Assembly: GCF_004122035.1 (NCBI RefSeq)
Contig: NZ_SAXA01000020.1
Coordinates: forward strand, 1-54,865
Length of the DNA: 54,865 nt
Direction of reading: 5' to 3'
Source of the DNA: Ancylomarina salipaludis
Lineage (GTDB): Bacteria > Bacteroidota > Bacteroidia > Bacteroidales > Marinifilaceae
The notes below the pieces were generated by a model. The model was not told the DNA's origin. It saw only the letters and a program-made list of their open reading frames with translations, and searched no databases. The position numbers and the translations under genes were made by a program. The stretch's first letter is position 1. Every line of letters starts with the position of its first letter. Positions 43,142 through 52,525 of the stretch are shown in pieces.

Positions 43142-44512
43142 CTAGCTGCGATCAATAAAATCGGAAATATCATCGAATACAAGCATTGTTGGCTGTGCTT
43201 CGAAATAATTAAACAGATCCATCTCCGGCCATTTCTTTACAGAACGCATCACACGAGCCATTAGCTTATTCAATTCACTTGGAAAATCAGATCCTCTCCA
43301 CGAAGATGTATTGGTAATAATCACCCAGGTTGTGCCATCAGGGTTCTGTTTCATCAAGGCAGAAGTCCCTGCAAGCGTTCCGGTACGCCACCATGTACCA
43401 TTCGATCGGGTTCCTTTCCATCCAATTGGGCTAAATCCCCTTCTGCTGGGTTTTGTCATATAGGCTATACTCTCCTTAGAAAGAATATCGGCCTGCTTAT
43501 CTTTACCATCAATAGCCACATAGAATTTCATCAACTCGGCTGCAGAAGCAACCCAAGCACCTGCACCACCGAGAGCTTCAATATTATTTCCCCCATTGCT
43601 ACGGTAAACTTTTTCTCCTGAACCATCAAAAGCCGGAATCAACATAGCATTCGATTGCTCATAATAATTCACTTCATTAGGAAGCTTATCTTCACGCAAA
43701 TTTTTTCCCAAATGCATATCAAAAATACCTGCTGGATGCAAAATATGTTCCTGAACGTAGCTTTCATAATCTTTTCCTGAAACGGCCTCAACAACTTTTT
43801 CAAGAACTACATAACCTAAATTCGAATAACTGCCACGACTACCCGGGGTGAAATGCAAACGTCGTGATAAAGCAAATTCAATAATCGTTTCTGCACTTGC
43901 CGGAGCAGGAACATTCATCTTTTCAGCAATGGTTATTGGTAAAAACATCTGATCCCCATATCGGCTTGTAAATCCAGCCGTATGTCTTAACAGGTGTTCA
44001 ACATTTATTTCTCTGGCTCGCTTATCGCGGATATTTAAATAGTTTTCCGAATTAAGAATTCCATTCTCACCAAAAACCTTATCACTTAAATGCAACTTCC
44101 CTTCTTCCTGAAGTTTCATAATTGCAGTAGCCGTAATCAGCTTTGAAACACTGGCAATACGAAATAAATGATCGGGTTCTACCTTCACCTTCTTTTCCAC
44201 ATCAGCATAACCGTAACCTTTGGCAAAGACTAATTTCTGATCTTTAACCAAAGCAATAGAAGCACCATTAATATGCCAATACTCAAGAAATTTATTGATT
44301 TTATAATCAGCATTCTTAGTCGCCTCTGATGATGAAAGTTCATTGGATATACGATGCGAAACAGGATCTAGTTTGCTATCGTAGGGAATATGTAATTCTT
44401 CGCGTTTGGACGAGCTGGTATGTGTATCCAACAGGACCACAACCAAGGTTAATATGAGTATTATGATTTGTTTTACAGTCATTCTCCACAGTTTATCTTT
44501 TAAAGATCTCAT
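43142..44512 (-). CDS. Class C beta-lactamase-like serine hydrolase, membrane-anchored
   Basis: A protein of 456 residues. An N-terminal hydrophobic segment (KQIIILILTLVVVLLD, about 14-29) acts as signal or anchor; an alternative start at 44482 (MTVKQIII) would keep it. The beta-lactamase/DD-peptidase domain has the catalytic S121-V-S-K124 in RIASVSKLITA, the Y229-S-N231 motif and the HTAG box. The last about 50 residues (MDLFNYFEAQPTML...) are outside the core. It probably acts on peptidoglycan peptides, D-amino peptides or esters in the periplasm; lactamase activity is not implied. Divergent from PBP1A, 538 bp away. Confidence 0.88.
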   Translation of the reverse strand: MRSLKDKLWRMTVKQIIILILTLVVVLLDTHTSSSKREELHIPYDSKLDPVSHRISNELSSSEATKNADYKINKFLEYWHINGASIALVKDQKLVFAKGYGYADVEKKVKVEPDHLFRIASVSKLITATAIMKLQEEGKLHLSDKVFGENGILNSENYLNIRDKRAREINVEHLLRHTAGFTSRYGDQMFLPITIAEKMNVPAPASAETIIEFALSRRLHFTPGSRGSYSNLGYVVLEKVVEAVSGKDYESYVQEHILHPAGIFDMHLGKNLREDKLPNEVNYYEQSNAMLIPAFDGSGEKVYRSNGGNNIEALGGAGAWVASAAELMKFYVAIDGKDKQADILSKESIAYMTKPSRRGFSPIGWKGTRSNGTWWRTGTLAGTSALMKQNPDGTTWVIITNTSSWRGSDFPSELNKLMARVMRSVKKWPEMDLFNYFEAQPTMLVFDDISDFIDRS

Positions 44513-44907
44513 TACAAGATGCCTTAAGGATATTTATCTCTCAAATTTCGATTCGCCACAAAAGTGACTATTTTTTCTCAATAAACAGCTTGAAGATAAA
44601 ACATTTCCTTCAGATACATGACATAAAAACGCAAGTTTTTGGCTAATAACAACAGATACAAGATTTTTATATAAATTTCAATAATACAGACATATACTTG
44701 TATTTCTGATCATTTGTCGTGAGATTCAACTAATATAGATCTAAGACCTAATCCGATCACCCAACGCTAAAGCATCAAAAAAGTGTACAAAAATACAGAC
44801 CTAAAGATTAACAACTTAAGGAGATTCCTTCTTGTTCAAAGATAAAGCCATAATCTTTTTTAACACTTTCAGTCTCTAATTCCCCAAAACGATTCACAAG
44901 TTTTACC
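44513..44907. other. Divergent intergenic DNA, little recognised
   Basis: About 400 bp of AT-rich DNA upstream of the serine hydrolase gene. On the minus strand CACTTTTG near 44569-44576 is a one-mismatch -7 box for that gene. No open frame or RNA is apparent. Confidence 0.35.
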
Positions 44908-45001
44908 TATATTTGCAGGGACCTTACCTTAAAACTCAATATCTAAACTTTTAGCAATAAAAGTTATTCACCTGTTATAACTGTTTTGAACAGCTGGGTG
45001 A
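44908..45001 (+). promoter_or_regulatory. Promoter -7 box and structured leader of the PBP1A gene
   Basis: TATATTTG followed by CAGG (44908-44915) matches TAnnTTTG; -33 is unclear. The leader of about 130 nt is long and contains a two-part hairpin: TCACC (44968-44972) with GGTGA (44997-45001), enclosing CTGTT (44981-44985) and AACAG (44989-44993). Its role is unknown. Confidence 0.45.
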
Positions 45002-45050
45002 GTATTTACACACAAAAAAATTGAGTCAAAAATCACAACTACAGGAATAA

Positions 45051-47453
45051 ATGACAAAAGGCAAGAACACCCCAATCAAGGCTATTAAAAAAAATCCTCC
45101 CAAAAGAAAATCAACTCCGGCAAAAAATAGAAAGTCTAAGCAAACATTCAAAAAACGTCTCTTTCGCTTCTTCTTTTTCTGTCTGCTCATAGCTGGTTCA
45201 ATGTTTGGATTATTTTTGGCTAGTATCTATTATGGTGCCTGGGGAAAGTTACCGGATTACCATACTTTAAAAACGATCCAAAATGCTGATGCTTCAGAAG
45301 TATATTCAGATGATGGAAAGATTCTGGGACGTATTTATGCAGAAAATCGCACAAATATCGATTTTAGTGCAATTCCGATTAATGTGATCAATGCACTTGT
45401 TGCTACGGAAGATTCTCGTTTCTACAGCCACGAGGGAATTGATGAAATTAGCTTGGTTCGCGTGCTGGTAAAAACATTAATTTTAGGCAACAAAAGCTCA
45501 GGTGGTGGAAGTACATTGAGTCAGCAATTAGCCAAAAATCTCTACCCAAGAAGAGATTTTGGTTCATTCTCTATGCCTGTTAATAAGATCAAGGAAGCTA
45601 TTACCGCATCACGATTAGAAAAGATTTACTCCAAAAAGAAAATCCTTCAACTCTATTTGAATACCGTTCCCTTTGGTGAACAAGTATATGGTATAGAAAG
45701 CGCTTCACGTCAATACTTTAGCAAACCGGCTTATCAACTTAAACTTGACGAAAGTGCTGTTCTGATTGGAATGCTCAAAGCACCATCCTATTATAACCCT
45801 CGCCGTTTCCCCGAACGTTCAAAACAACGCAGAAATGTAGTTATTGGACAAATGGCTAAAAACAATTTTATTTCAGCAAACCAAGCTGAGCAGCTTAAAC
45901 AAAAGCCTCTTGTAATCAAGTACCAAAAGCAAAGCACTCATTCAGGTCTTGCCCCCTATTTACGTGAACGCATTCGTGTTGAAGCAGATAATATTCTTAA
46001 AAAATACACGAAGGCTGACGGATCATATTATGACATCTACAGAGATGGTTTAAAAATTGTGAGTACTGTAGATTATAACATGCAAAAATATGCAGAAGAT
46101 GCTGTTAAGTCTCACATGAAAAACTTACAGGATTTATTCTATAAACATTGGGGCAAACAAAACCCTTGGGATAATAATCAAGTAATTCTGACTTCAGCAA
46201 TTGAACGTTCGCCTTATTATAAATCCTTAATAAAGGAAGGAAAAAAGAAGAAGGAAATAGATGCAATATTGAAGAAAAAAAGAGACATGAAGATTTTCAC
46301 CTGGAATGGCGAAAAAGAAGTCAAGATGAGTGCTCTCGATTCTATCAAACATTACATCAAACTCCTAAATACAGGCTTTGTGGCCATGGAAAGCAATACA
46401 GGTAAAATCAAAGCCTGGGTTGGTGGAATCGATTATAAACATTTTCAATACGATCGTGTTACGGGCAGACGACAAGTGGGTTCCATATTCAAACCTATTG
46501 TTTATGCAGCTGCTCTTGAAGCAAATATGTCACCTTTTGAATATTATCCTAATGAGCGCAAAACATACTCTGAATACCAAGACTGGTCGCCCCGAAATGC
46601 TGATAACAATTACGAGGGCAGTTATAGTATGGAAGGTGCATTAGCTGAATCAATAAATACCATTGCTGTCGATTTTATCATGGAAACCGGTATTCAGGAA
46701 ACCATTGAATTGGCTGAAGAACTAGGAATCACCTCTCCTTTACCCAAAGTGCCATCACTTGCTTTGGGAACCGCTAATATTTCACTATTGGAGATGATTC
46801 AGGTTTATGCAAGTTTTGCCAATAGAGGTAAAAAAGTTGAACCCTATTATATCTCCCGAATTGAGAACAATAAGGGAGAAGTTATCGTTGATCTAAACCC
46901 ACTGGACACTGATACTGAACCCAACTTGTCACCTGAAAATGCTGATATCATCAATCATATGCTGACGGCTGTTGTTGACAGTGGAACAGCAAAAAGCCTG
47001 CGATCAGTATATGGTCTGAAAGGTGAATTTGCAGGAAAAACGGGTACAACTCAGTCTCAGGCTGACGGTTGGTATATTGGATACAATCAAAATCTGGTTG
47101 CAGGAGCCTGGGTTGGAGCAGAAGATATGCGTGTGCATTTCCGTTCTTTAAGCCTTGGACAGGGTGCTTCAATGGCACTCCCTATTTATGGTAAATTTAT
47201 GTATCAACTCAACAATAATAGTAAATATAACAACTATTGTACGGCACCTTTTTTCAAACCTGATAATGAAATTCTAGCCAAACTTGACATACCTCATTAT
47301 ATGCCTCCTCGGGCAGGTTTTTTTGAAAGATTATTGGGTCTTGATAATAATAAAGACGACAAGATTAAAATTAAGGAACAACGAAATAGAAAAAAGAAAG
47401 ATAAAAAATCCATCTACGATAAAATCAGATCCATTTTTAGAAAAAAAGATTAA
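45051..47453 (+). CDS. Penicillin-binding protein 1A, bifunctional
   Basis: A protein of 800 residues. A very basic cytoplasmic tail (about 1-36) precedes one membrane helix (about 37-60). The GT51 glycosyltransferase domain has catalytic Glu120 in ATEDSRFYSHEGID and GGSTLSQQLAKNL (152-164). The transpeptidase domain has Ser478 in VGSIFKP, SIN in AESINTIAVDF and KTG at 663-665. A Lys/Arg-rich tail (about 760-800) closes the protein. It polymerises and crosslinks peptidoglycan on the outer face of the inner membrane. Single-gene unit with a long structured leader and a strong terminator. Confidence 0.95.
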   Translation: MTKGKNTPIKAIKKNPPKRKSTPAKNRKSKQTFKKRLFRFFFFCLLIAGSMFGLFLASIYYGAWGKLPDYHTLKTIQNADASEVYSDDGKILGRIYAENRTNIDFSAIPINVINALVATEDSRFYSHEGIDEISLVRVLVKTLILGNKSSGGGSTLSQQLAKNLYPRRDFGSFSMPVNKIKEAITASRLEKIYSKKKILQLYLNTVPFGEQVYGIESASRQYFSKPAYQLKLDESAVLIGMLKAPSYYNPRRFPERSKQRRNVVIGQMAKNNFISANQAEQLKQKPLVIKYQKQSTHSGLAPYLRERIRVEADNILKKYTKADGSYYDIYRDGLKIVSTVDYNMQKYAEDAVKSHMKNLQDLFYKHWGKQNPWDNNQVILTSAIERSPYYKSLIKEGKKKKEIDAILKKKRDMKIFTWNGEKEVKMSALDSIKHYIKLLNTGFVAMESNTGKIKAWVGGIDYKHFQYDRVTGRRQVGSIFKPIVYAAALEANMSPFEYYPNERKTYSEYQDWSPRNADNNYEGSYSMEGALAESINTIAVDFIMETGIQETIELAEELGITSPLPKVPSLALGTANISLLEMIQVYASFANRGKKVEPYYISRIENNKGEVIVDLNPLDTDTEPNLSPENADIINHMLTAVVDSGTAKSLRSVYGLKGEFAGKTGTTQSQADGWYIGYNQNLVAGAWVGAEDMRVHFRSLSLGQGASMALPIYGKFMYQLNNNSKYNNYCTAPFFKPDNEILAKLDIPHYMPPRAGFFERLLGLDNNKDDKIKIKEQRNRKKKDKKSIYDKIRSIFRKKD

Positions 47454-47519
47454 AACTTAATTATCAGCGACTTTCTAAAAAAAATATCCTGATAATTATT
47501 AGTCTTTAAAATTCATTTT

Positions 47520-47570
47520 GCGTAAAAATACGTGTTCAGATAAAACACGTATTTCTACGCTATTTTTTTT
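47520..47570 (+). terminator. Intrinsic terminator of the PBP1A gene
   Basis: A long interrupted stem (GCGTA/TACGC outside, AATACGTGTT/AACACGTATT inside, 47520-47560) followed by TA and eight T. It is 66 bp past the stop. Confidence 0.9.
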
Positions 47571-47638
47571 ATATCATCCAGCTTAACTTGCCAACCTCTT
47601 TAAGAGAAAAATGAATTTAATCAAACCCCCTGAAAACG

Positions 47639-47920
47639 ATGTGTGCAACGGCAAATCAAACGAGAGTCTGGACCAAGTTTCAATCAGAAATAACAAGTGA
47701 AGAATTAGCGGTATTTAAATGTGCATTTAAAAACTATGAAGGAGGGGATTATGCCCCAATTGCTGTATCAACATTAGTAAGAAATCGGGTATGCTATAGT
47801 TTTTTTTGTAATGTTAAGAGAGAGTATCCTCAAGAAATCTACGTCCCTGCCATTGTAGAAATCTGTTTGGGAGATAATAATATTCCAAAAATTTCAAATA
47901 TTATCGTTTACGAACGTTAG
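47639..47920 (+). CDS. Small orphan protein, 93 residues
   Basis: It starts at the ATG at 47639 and has no signal peptide or membrane segment. It contains five cysteines (2, 28, 52, 57 and 75) and a mixed alpha/beta composition (SEITSEELAVFKCAFKNYEGG; NRVCYSFFCNVKREYPQE). I do not recognise the family. It stands between two plus-strand terminators, so it is a separate unit, which supports it being a gene. A second frame (47611-47700, 29 codons, MNLIKPPENDVC...) overlaps its start in another frame with a better upstream AAGAGAAAA. Confidence 0.6.
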   Translation: MCATANQTRVWTKFQSEITSEELAVFKCAFKNYEGGDYAPIAVSTLVRNRVCYSFFCNVKREYPQEIYVPAIVEICLGDNNIPKISNIIVYER

Positions 47921-47983
47921 CTCATTTAAAATAAAACCAATACAAAAATTTAAGTATGTAATGCAGTAAATAACTGTCTGTTG

Positions 47984-48021
47984 AATAAGCTTGGTTGTTA
48001 GTTGGCCAAGCTTATTTTTTT
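47984..48021 (+). terminator. Intrinsic terminator of the small orphan gene
   Basis: A perfect 11-bp stem AATAAGCTTGG/CCAAGCTTATT (47984-47994 with 48006-48016) runs into eight T. The flanks allow weaker action against the convergent rarA transcript. Confidence 0.9.
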
Positions 48022-48043
48022 ATAGACAAACATCTTTAAAAAG

Positions 48044-49318
48044 TTAGAAGCGTTTCTTCCACCAAAACTTCAATCGTTCCAGTATCTTAATCTCTGATGC
48101 ATTATTCTGAGGAATGTAAAGTCGCTGATTGGCAATCTCCTCCGGAAGGTAGTCCTGATCAACAAAATTGCCAGGATAATCGTGAGAATATTTGTACTCC
48201 TTACCATAGCCCAGATCTTTCATCAACCTGGTTGGGGCATTGCGCAAATGCAAAGGAACTGACAAATTTCCGGTTTCTCTGACCAAAGCCTGAGCCTTAC
48301 CAATCGCCAAATAAGACGCATTACTTTTGGCTGAAGTCGCTAAATAGATGGCTACTTCAGAAAGGATAATCCTGGACTCTGGCATACCTACTAAATTGAC
48401 CGACTGAAAGCCTGCATTGGCCAAAAGCAGTGCATTGGGATTGGCTAGTCCAATATCTTCACTGGCAGATATCACCAATCGTCTGGCAATAAACTTAGGA
48501 TCTTCTCCCCCTTCAATCATTCTTGCCAGCCAATAAACTGCAGCATCAGGATCGCTACCCCGAATCGATTTTATTAAGGCAGATGCGATATCGTAATGCT
48601 GTTCACCATCCTTATCATACATGGATGGATTTTCCTGTAGCTCCTTCAAAACGAGCTTATTGGTCAAAACAATCTTATCAGTTACCTGAGAATTAACAAC
48701 CAACTCCAATATATTTAACAACTTGCGGGCATCACCTCCCGAAAATTTAATCAGGGCATCCTTTTCTTTTACTGTAACATCTTTCTCTTTTAGGTAAATA
48801 TCTTTCGAAATAGCATGATCAATCAAATACTCCAAATCTGATTTATCCTGAGCCTTCAAAACATAAACCTGACAACGGGAAAGCAAAGGAGATATCACCT
48901 CAAATGAAGGGTTTTCAGTTGTTGCCCCTATCAGAGTCACCGTTCCGTTTTCAACAGCTCCCAAAAGAGAATCCTGCTGAGATTTACTAAAACGATGTAT
49001 TTCATCGATAAATAAAATAGGATTAGGTGTCGAAAAAAACTTCTGCTTTTCAGCCTTGGCAATCACCTCCCGCACATCCTTCACACCCGAATTTACAGCT
49101 GACAGAATATAAAAAGGTCGATTTAATTGATTGGCTATAATCTTTGCCAAAGTCGTTTTTCCAACCCCAGGAGGTCCCCATAAAATGAAAGACGAAATAT
49201 TCCCCGACTCAATCATCTTTCGAAGAACTGCTTTCTCACCCACCAAATGTTTTTGTCCCAAATAATTGTCAAGACTGGTAGGGCGCAGTCGTTCTGCTAA
49301 AGGTTGGTTTGCTGACAT
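48044..49318 (-). CDS. rarA: Replication-associated recombination protein A (AAA+ ATPase)
   Basis: A protein of 424 residues, the usual length. RarA/MgsA (Mgs1/WRNIP1 in eukaryotes) works at stalled replication forks with single-strand-binding protein. N-terminal PLAERLRPTSLDNYLGQKHL, Walker A GPPGVGKT (48-55), Walker B LFIDEIHRF, sensor 1 GATTENPSF, arginine finger SPLLSRCQVY, and the C-terminal tetramer domain (DPDAAVYWLARMIEGGEDPKFIARRLV). Cytoplasmic. It is 71 bp downstream of the TPR gene on the same strand; co-transcription is possible. Confidence 0.96.
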   Translation of the reverse strand: MSANQPLAERLRPTSLDNYLGQKHLVGEKAVLRKMIESGNISSFILWGPPGVGKTTLAKIIANQLNRPFYILSAVNSGVKDVREVIAKAEKQKFFSTPNPILFIDEIHRFSKSQQDSLLGAVENGTVTLIGATTENPSFEVISPLLSRCQVYVLKAQDKSDLEYLIDHAISKDIYLKEKDVTVKEKDALIKFSGGDARKLLNILELVVNSQVTDKIVLTNKLVLKELQENPSMYDKDGEQHYDIASALIKSIRGSDPDAAVYWLARMIEGGEDPKFIARRLVISASEDIGLANPNALLLANAGFQSVNLVGMPESRIILSEVAIYLATSAKSNASYLAIGKAQALVRETGNLSVPLHLRNAPTRLMKDLGYGKEYKYSHDYPGNFVDQDYLPEEIANQRLYIPQNNASEIKILERLKFWWKKRF

Positions 49319-49389
49319 ATAAAAAGTAAGATATTAAAATTGAAAGTCTGTATTGAAGATTTTTATTCTCAGAAACAAGGATTGAAGCT

Positions 49390-51369
49390 TTATTTATCTT
49401 TATTGCAATAGCGTTTTATCACATTATAAGCATCAAGTAAGCCTAATTCACCGGCCTTACTTAAATCACCATAAGCTGATGTCTTATCATTATTGTACAA
49501 ATACACCAATCCGCGGTTATAATAGGCTTCCTTAAATCGACTATCCAACTCAATCGCTTTATTATAGTCCGAAATTGCCTTATCAAACTGTTTGGATTTG
49601 GCGTAAGTGTTTCCTCTGTTAAAATAAGCGAAGTTAAAATCCGGATTCAATTTTATGGCTTTATTATAATCTGAGATAGCTGAGCTGTAATCAACGATAA
49701 TCTCATAATCTTTTCCCTTTTTATCCTCATTCATTCGCAAATTAGTATGGTTATTCACACCAATTGATTGAATATAATCCGTCATATCAACAATTGCATT
49801 TGCCCGATTAAAATAAGCAAAGGCAAAATTCTTATTCTTCTCGATGCAGGTATTAAACGAAGCAATTGCATTATTGAATTTCTTATTACTTAACTCATAA
49901 GTCCCTTTAAAGAAATACGCCTCACTATCCCCTGCCTTAATCTGAAGATCAGCATCATTAATCTGTTTCTCAACCAACTCCTTAGAAAATAAGCTGTGTT
50001 TATTGCTAAAAGTAAAGGCTGGTGAATAATTATGCTTTTGATTGAAGTTCATCAACTCCTGATCGTAATACTGCATCTTTCCGGCACGAAGACTATCCAT
50101 TGACAAATGGGTGATATGAAAATCGGCCTCGAGTTTGATAGTCACAAACTTATCCTGAACACGTCCCTTTATAATCTCTTCAACCACCTTATCTCTGGAG
50201 TTCAAATCAATCAAACGTTGAAAATTTTCAGTGGTATCAACAAAGGCTGCCATAGCACCTTCATTCTTCATTTTTTTATACTTTTCGATAATAATCAGAC
50301 CTTGATTCCTATCCTGAATAGCCCCATCGATATCTTTTATCTCCTGCTTGGATGAAGATCGTGCCAAATACGCTTTTGCAAAATCAGGATAAATCTCAAT
50401 TGCAGTTGTATAATCAGCAATAGCCCCCAGATTATCCCCAATATCAGCCTTAACCAATCCCCGATTGAAATAGATGAGCATATTGTCCGGATTCATATCC
50501 AAAACCATATTGAAATCTTCGATAGCAGAATTAAAATCGCCCACTTCCGACTTTAATAAGGCTCTATTATAATAACCGTAAGCGTTATTCGGATTCAACT
50601 CAATCACTCTATCGTAATCAGCCAAAGCCCCTCTTAAATTCTTAGTTGCATAATTTGAAATCCCTCTTCCCATTATCAGGCGCTCATCATTCGGATTGAT
50701 TTTTAAGGCTCGCTCATAATCCGCCACAGATTCCTTATATTCTTTGTTCTTATATTTTAAATAGGCTCTGTGACCAAAGGCATCTGCTGAAAAATTATTG
50801 AGTTGAACAGCTTTATTACAATCGGCAATAGCGCCTTTAATATCATCCATTTGTTCTCTGACAATTGCCCGATTCAGATAAGCACCAATCATATCTTTTT
50901 TAATCTGTATCGCTTTGGTGTAATTAGCCTCAGCATCTTTAAAACGCTTTAAAGCTGCTAATGTAATTCCTCTGTTGGCAAATATTTCTGCATTATTAGG
51001 ATTTAATTCCTCTGCCATATCAAAATCCTTAAGAGCCTGATTGTAACGACTCAACTGATTGTTGGCAACGCCTCTGTAAAGATAAGCCAGGGTATAATTC
51101 GGATTGATTGAAATCGCTTTGGTATAATCAGCTTCAGCCCCCTCAAAATCTTCCAGGTAATACTTGGCTAATGCTCTGAATAAATAAGGTTCCGGCAGAT
51201 AAGGTTTAACCCGAATGATTTCGTTGAATTTTGTAATCGCCTCAGTATAGTCATCAAAATAGATCGCATTACGCCCCTTTGACAAAAGATTCTCTGTATT
51301 AAGCTGAGCACTTGCAAATTTGACACTAAACAGAAGACAAAAAAATATCAGAATACGAAATAAACGCAT
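49390..51369 (-). CDS. Secreted tetratricopeptide-repeat protein, about 14 TPRs
   Basis: A protein of 659 residues. The signal peptide MRLFRILIFFCLLFSVKFASAQ puts it in the periplasm or on a membrane surface. Ten regular 34-residue TPRs run from about 25 to 365 (pattern AYxNRGxxKxxxxxxxxAIxDYxKAIxxNP). A non-TPR insert of about 110 residues follows (about 370-480, VEEIIKGRVQDKFVTIKLEADF), then about four more TPRs to the end, one with an internal loop (GVNNHTNLRMNEDKKGKDYE). TPR arrays bind partner proteins; none is indicated here. A -7 box TAAGTTTG lies at 51399-51406. No partner gene is adjacent. Confidence 0.92.
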   Translation of the reverse strand: MRLFRILIFFCLLFSVKFASAQLNTENLLSKGRNAIYFDDYTEAITKFNEIIRVKPYLPEPYLFRALAKYYLEDFEGAEADYTKAISINPNYTLAYLYRGVANNQLSRYNQALKDFDMAEELNPNNAEIFANRGITLAALKRFKDAEANYTKAIQIKKDMIGAYLNRAIVREQMDDIKGAIADCNKAVQLNNFSADAFGHRAYLKYKNKEYKESVADYERALKINPNDERLIMGRGISNYATKNLRGALADYDRVIELNPNNAYGYYNRALLKSEVGDFNSAIEDFNMVLDMNPDNMLIYFNRGLVKADIGDNLGAIADYTTAIEIYPDFAKAYLARSSSKQEIKDIDGAIQDRNQGLIIIEKYKKMKNEGAMAAFVDTTENFQRLIDLNSRDKVVEEIIKGRVQDKFVTIKLEADFHITHLSMDSLRAGKMQYYDQELMNFNQKHNYSPAFTFSNKHSLFSKELVEKQINDADLQIKAGDSEAYFFKGTYELSNKKFNNAIASFNTCIEKNKNFAFAYFNRANAIVDMTDYIQSIGVNNHTNLRMNEDKKGKDYEIIVDYSSAISDYNKAIKLNPDFNFAYFNRGNTYAKSKQFDKAISDYNKAIELDSRFKEAYYNRGLVYLYNNDKTSAYGDLSKAGELGLLDAYNVIKRYCNKDK

Positions 51370-51398
51370 AGAAAATTAAAATTTCAGATGTTGAATTA

Positions 51399-51406
51399 CA
51401 AACTTA
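51399..51406 (-). promoter_or_regulatory. Probable -7 box of the TPR gene
   Basis: The minus strand reads TAAGTTTG, 30 bp before the ATG at 51369. The nearest TTG motifs upstream are spaced 14 and 23 bp, not the ideal 19. Confidence 0.4.
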
Positions 51407-51622
51407 AAAAATCTAGCTGGCAATCGAGGCAAATTAACAGAATTTAAATCTTAAAATACACAGCCTCACCAAGAGACTTAATCATCTATTTCTGATAAGA
51501 TAAAACATATTCTTTTAATTTTTTCATAAATGTCTTAACTTGAAGATAAAAGCACAGCCATAAACAATATAATATATGAGGAATTATGGGTGTTTAGCTA
51601 AGACCTACTAAAAACTGCCGCT

Positions 51623-52309
51623 ATGAAAGATGTTCTATATCAATACATGAAAAAGCGATATCAGCTTAAAGAACCTGACCCTTCAGAATTTATATTTCCA
51701 GGCCCTGTCATAACGATTTCAAGAGAATGTGGATGTTATGCAATTAATGTAGCCAATCTACTTGTTGAAAGACTCAATATCATTACTGGTAAGAAATGGA
51801 CGGTTCTGACCAAAGAAATTCTTCTGGAAGCCGCAGAGAAACTAGGTTTACATCCTAAAAAAATAGAATACGTATTTGAGTCGAAAGAAAAATCAACCTG
51901 GGATGAAGTTTTTTCAGCCATGTCAAGCAAATACTACAAAAGTGATAAACAAATTAAAAAAACCATAGCCGATGTCGTGAAAGCGATGGCCAGAAGAGGA
52001 AATTGCATCATTATTGGGCGTGGCGGCGTTATTCTGACACAGGATATTGAAAGATCCTTACATTTAAAATTACATGCTCCCCTTAAATGGCGTGCCGAAC
52101 AATTACAAAAAAAACATACAGGCTCTCTCACCGAAATGATGTCTTACGCACAATCGATAGATAATAAACGTGAAATCTTTCGTAATTTTTTCAATAAAAA
52201 ACCTCTTGAATTAAGTCATTTCGACCTTATATACAATTCGATGAAACTTTCAGATGAGATCATTGTCAATACAACAATTGAAATTTTAAAAGCAAAAAAA
52301 ATGATCTAA
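51623..52309 (+). CDS. Cytidylate kinase-like family protein
   Basis: A protein of 228 residues. It has the P-loop nucleoside-kinase fold of the Cytidylate_kin2 family: ITISRECGCYAINVANLL at about 31-48 is in the Walker A position, but the usual GSGG-type loop reads GCYA, so phosphate binding may differ. IIIGRGGVIL at about 134-143 and LKLHAPLKWRAEQL at about 153-166 are conserved family segments. Residues 1-25 are an extra helix. True cytidylate kinase makes CDP from CMP; this branch has no settled substrate. Single gene, preceded by 250 bp without clear signals. Confidence 0.82.
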   Translation: MKDVLYQYMKKRYQLKEPDPSEFIFPGPVITISRECGCYAINVANLLVERLNIITGKKWTVLTKEILLEAAEKLGLHPKKIEYVFESKEKSTWDEVFSAMSSKYYKSDKQIKKTIADVVKAMARRGNCIIIGRGGVILTQDIERSLHLKLHAPLKWRAEQLQKKHTGSLTEMMSYAQSIDNKREIFRNFFNKKPLELSHFDLIYNSMKLSDEIIVNTTIEILKAKKMI

Positions 52310-52416
52310 ACTGCCTTTATTTACATGAATTAAATTCTCGTTTGAGTCAGATTTCAGCTTTTCATCGAGATAATCCTTAATAATATCTAAAAACTTAAGC
52401 AAAGCCCGCATAACAA

Positions 52417-52446
52417 TTGGCTAGGTTTAAGTTTTTCTTATTTTTG
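52417..52446 (+). promoter_or_regulatory. Strong promoter of the C1 peptidase gene
   Basis: TTG (52417-52419), 19 bp, then TATTTTTG (52439-52446) with GCG after it fits the Bacteroidota consensus in both boxes and spacing. The leader is about 75 nt. Confidence 0.7.
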
Positions 52447-52525
52447 CGCTGGAGAAATTGAGGCATACCAGGACAACAACTCATTTTTCAACATTAAAAA
52501 AATTATTACTTAAAATATCAACACT

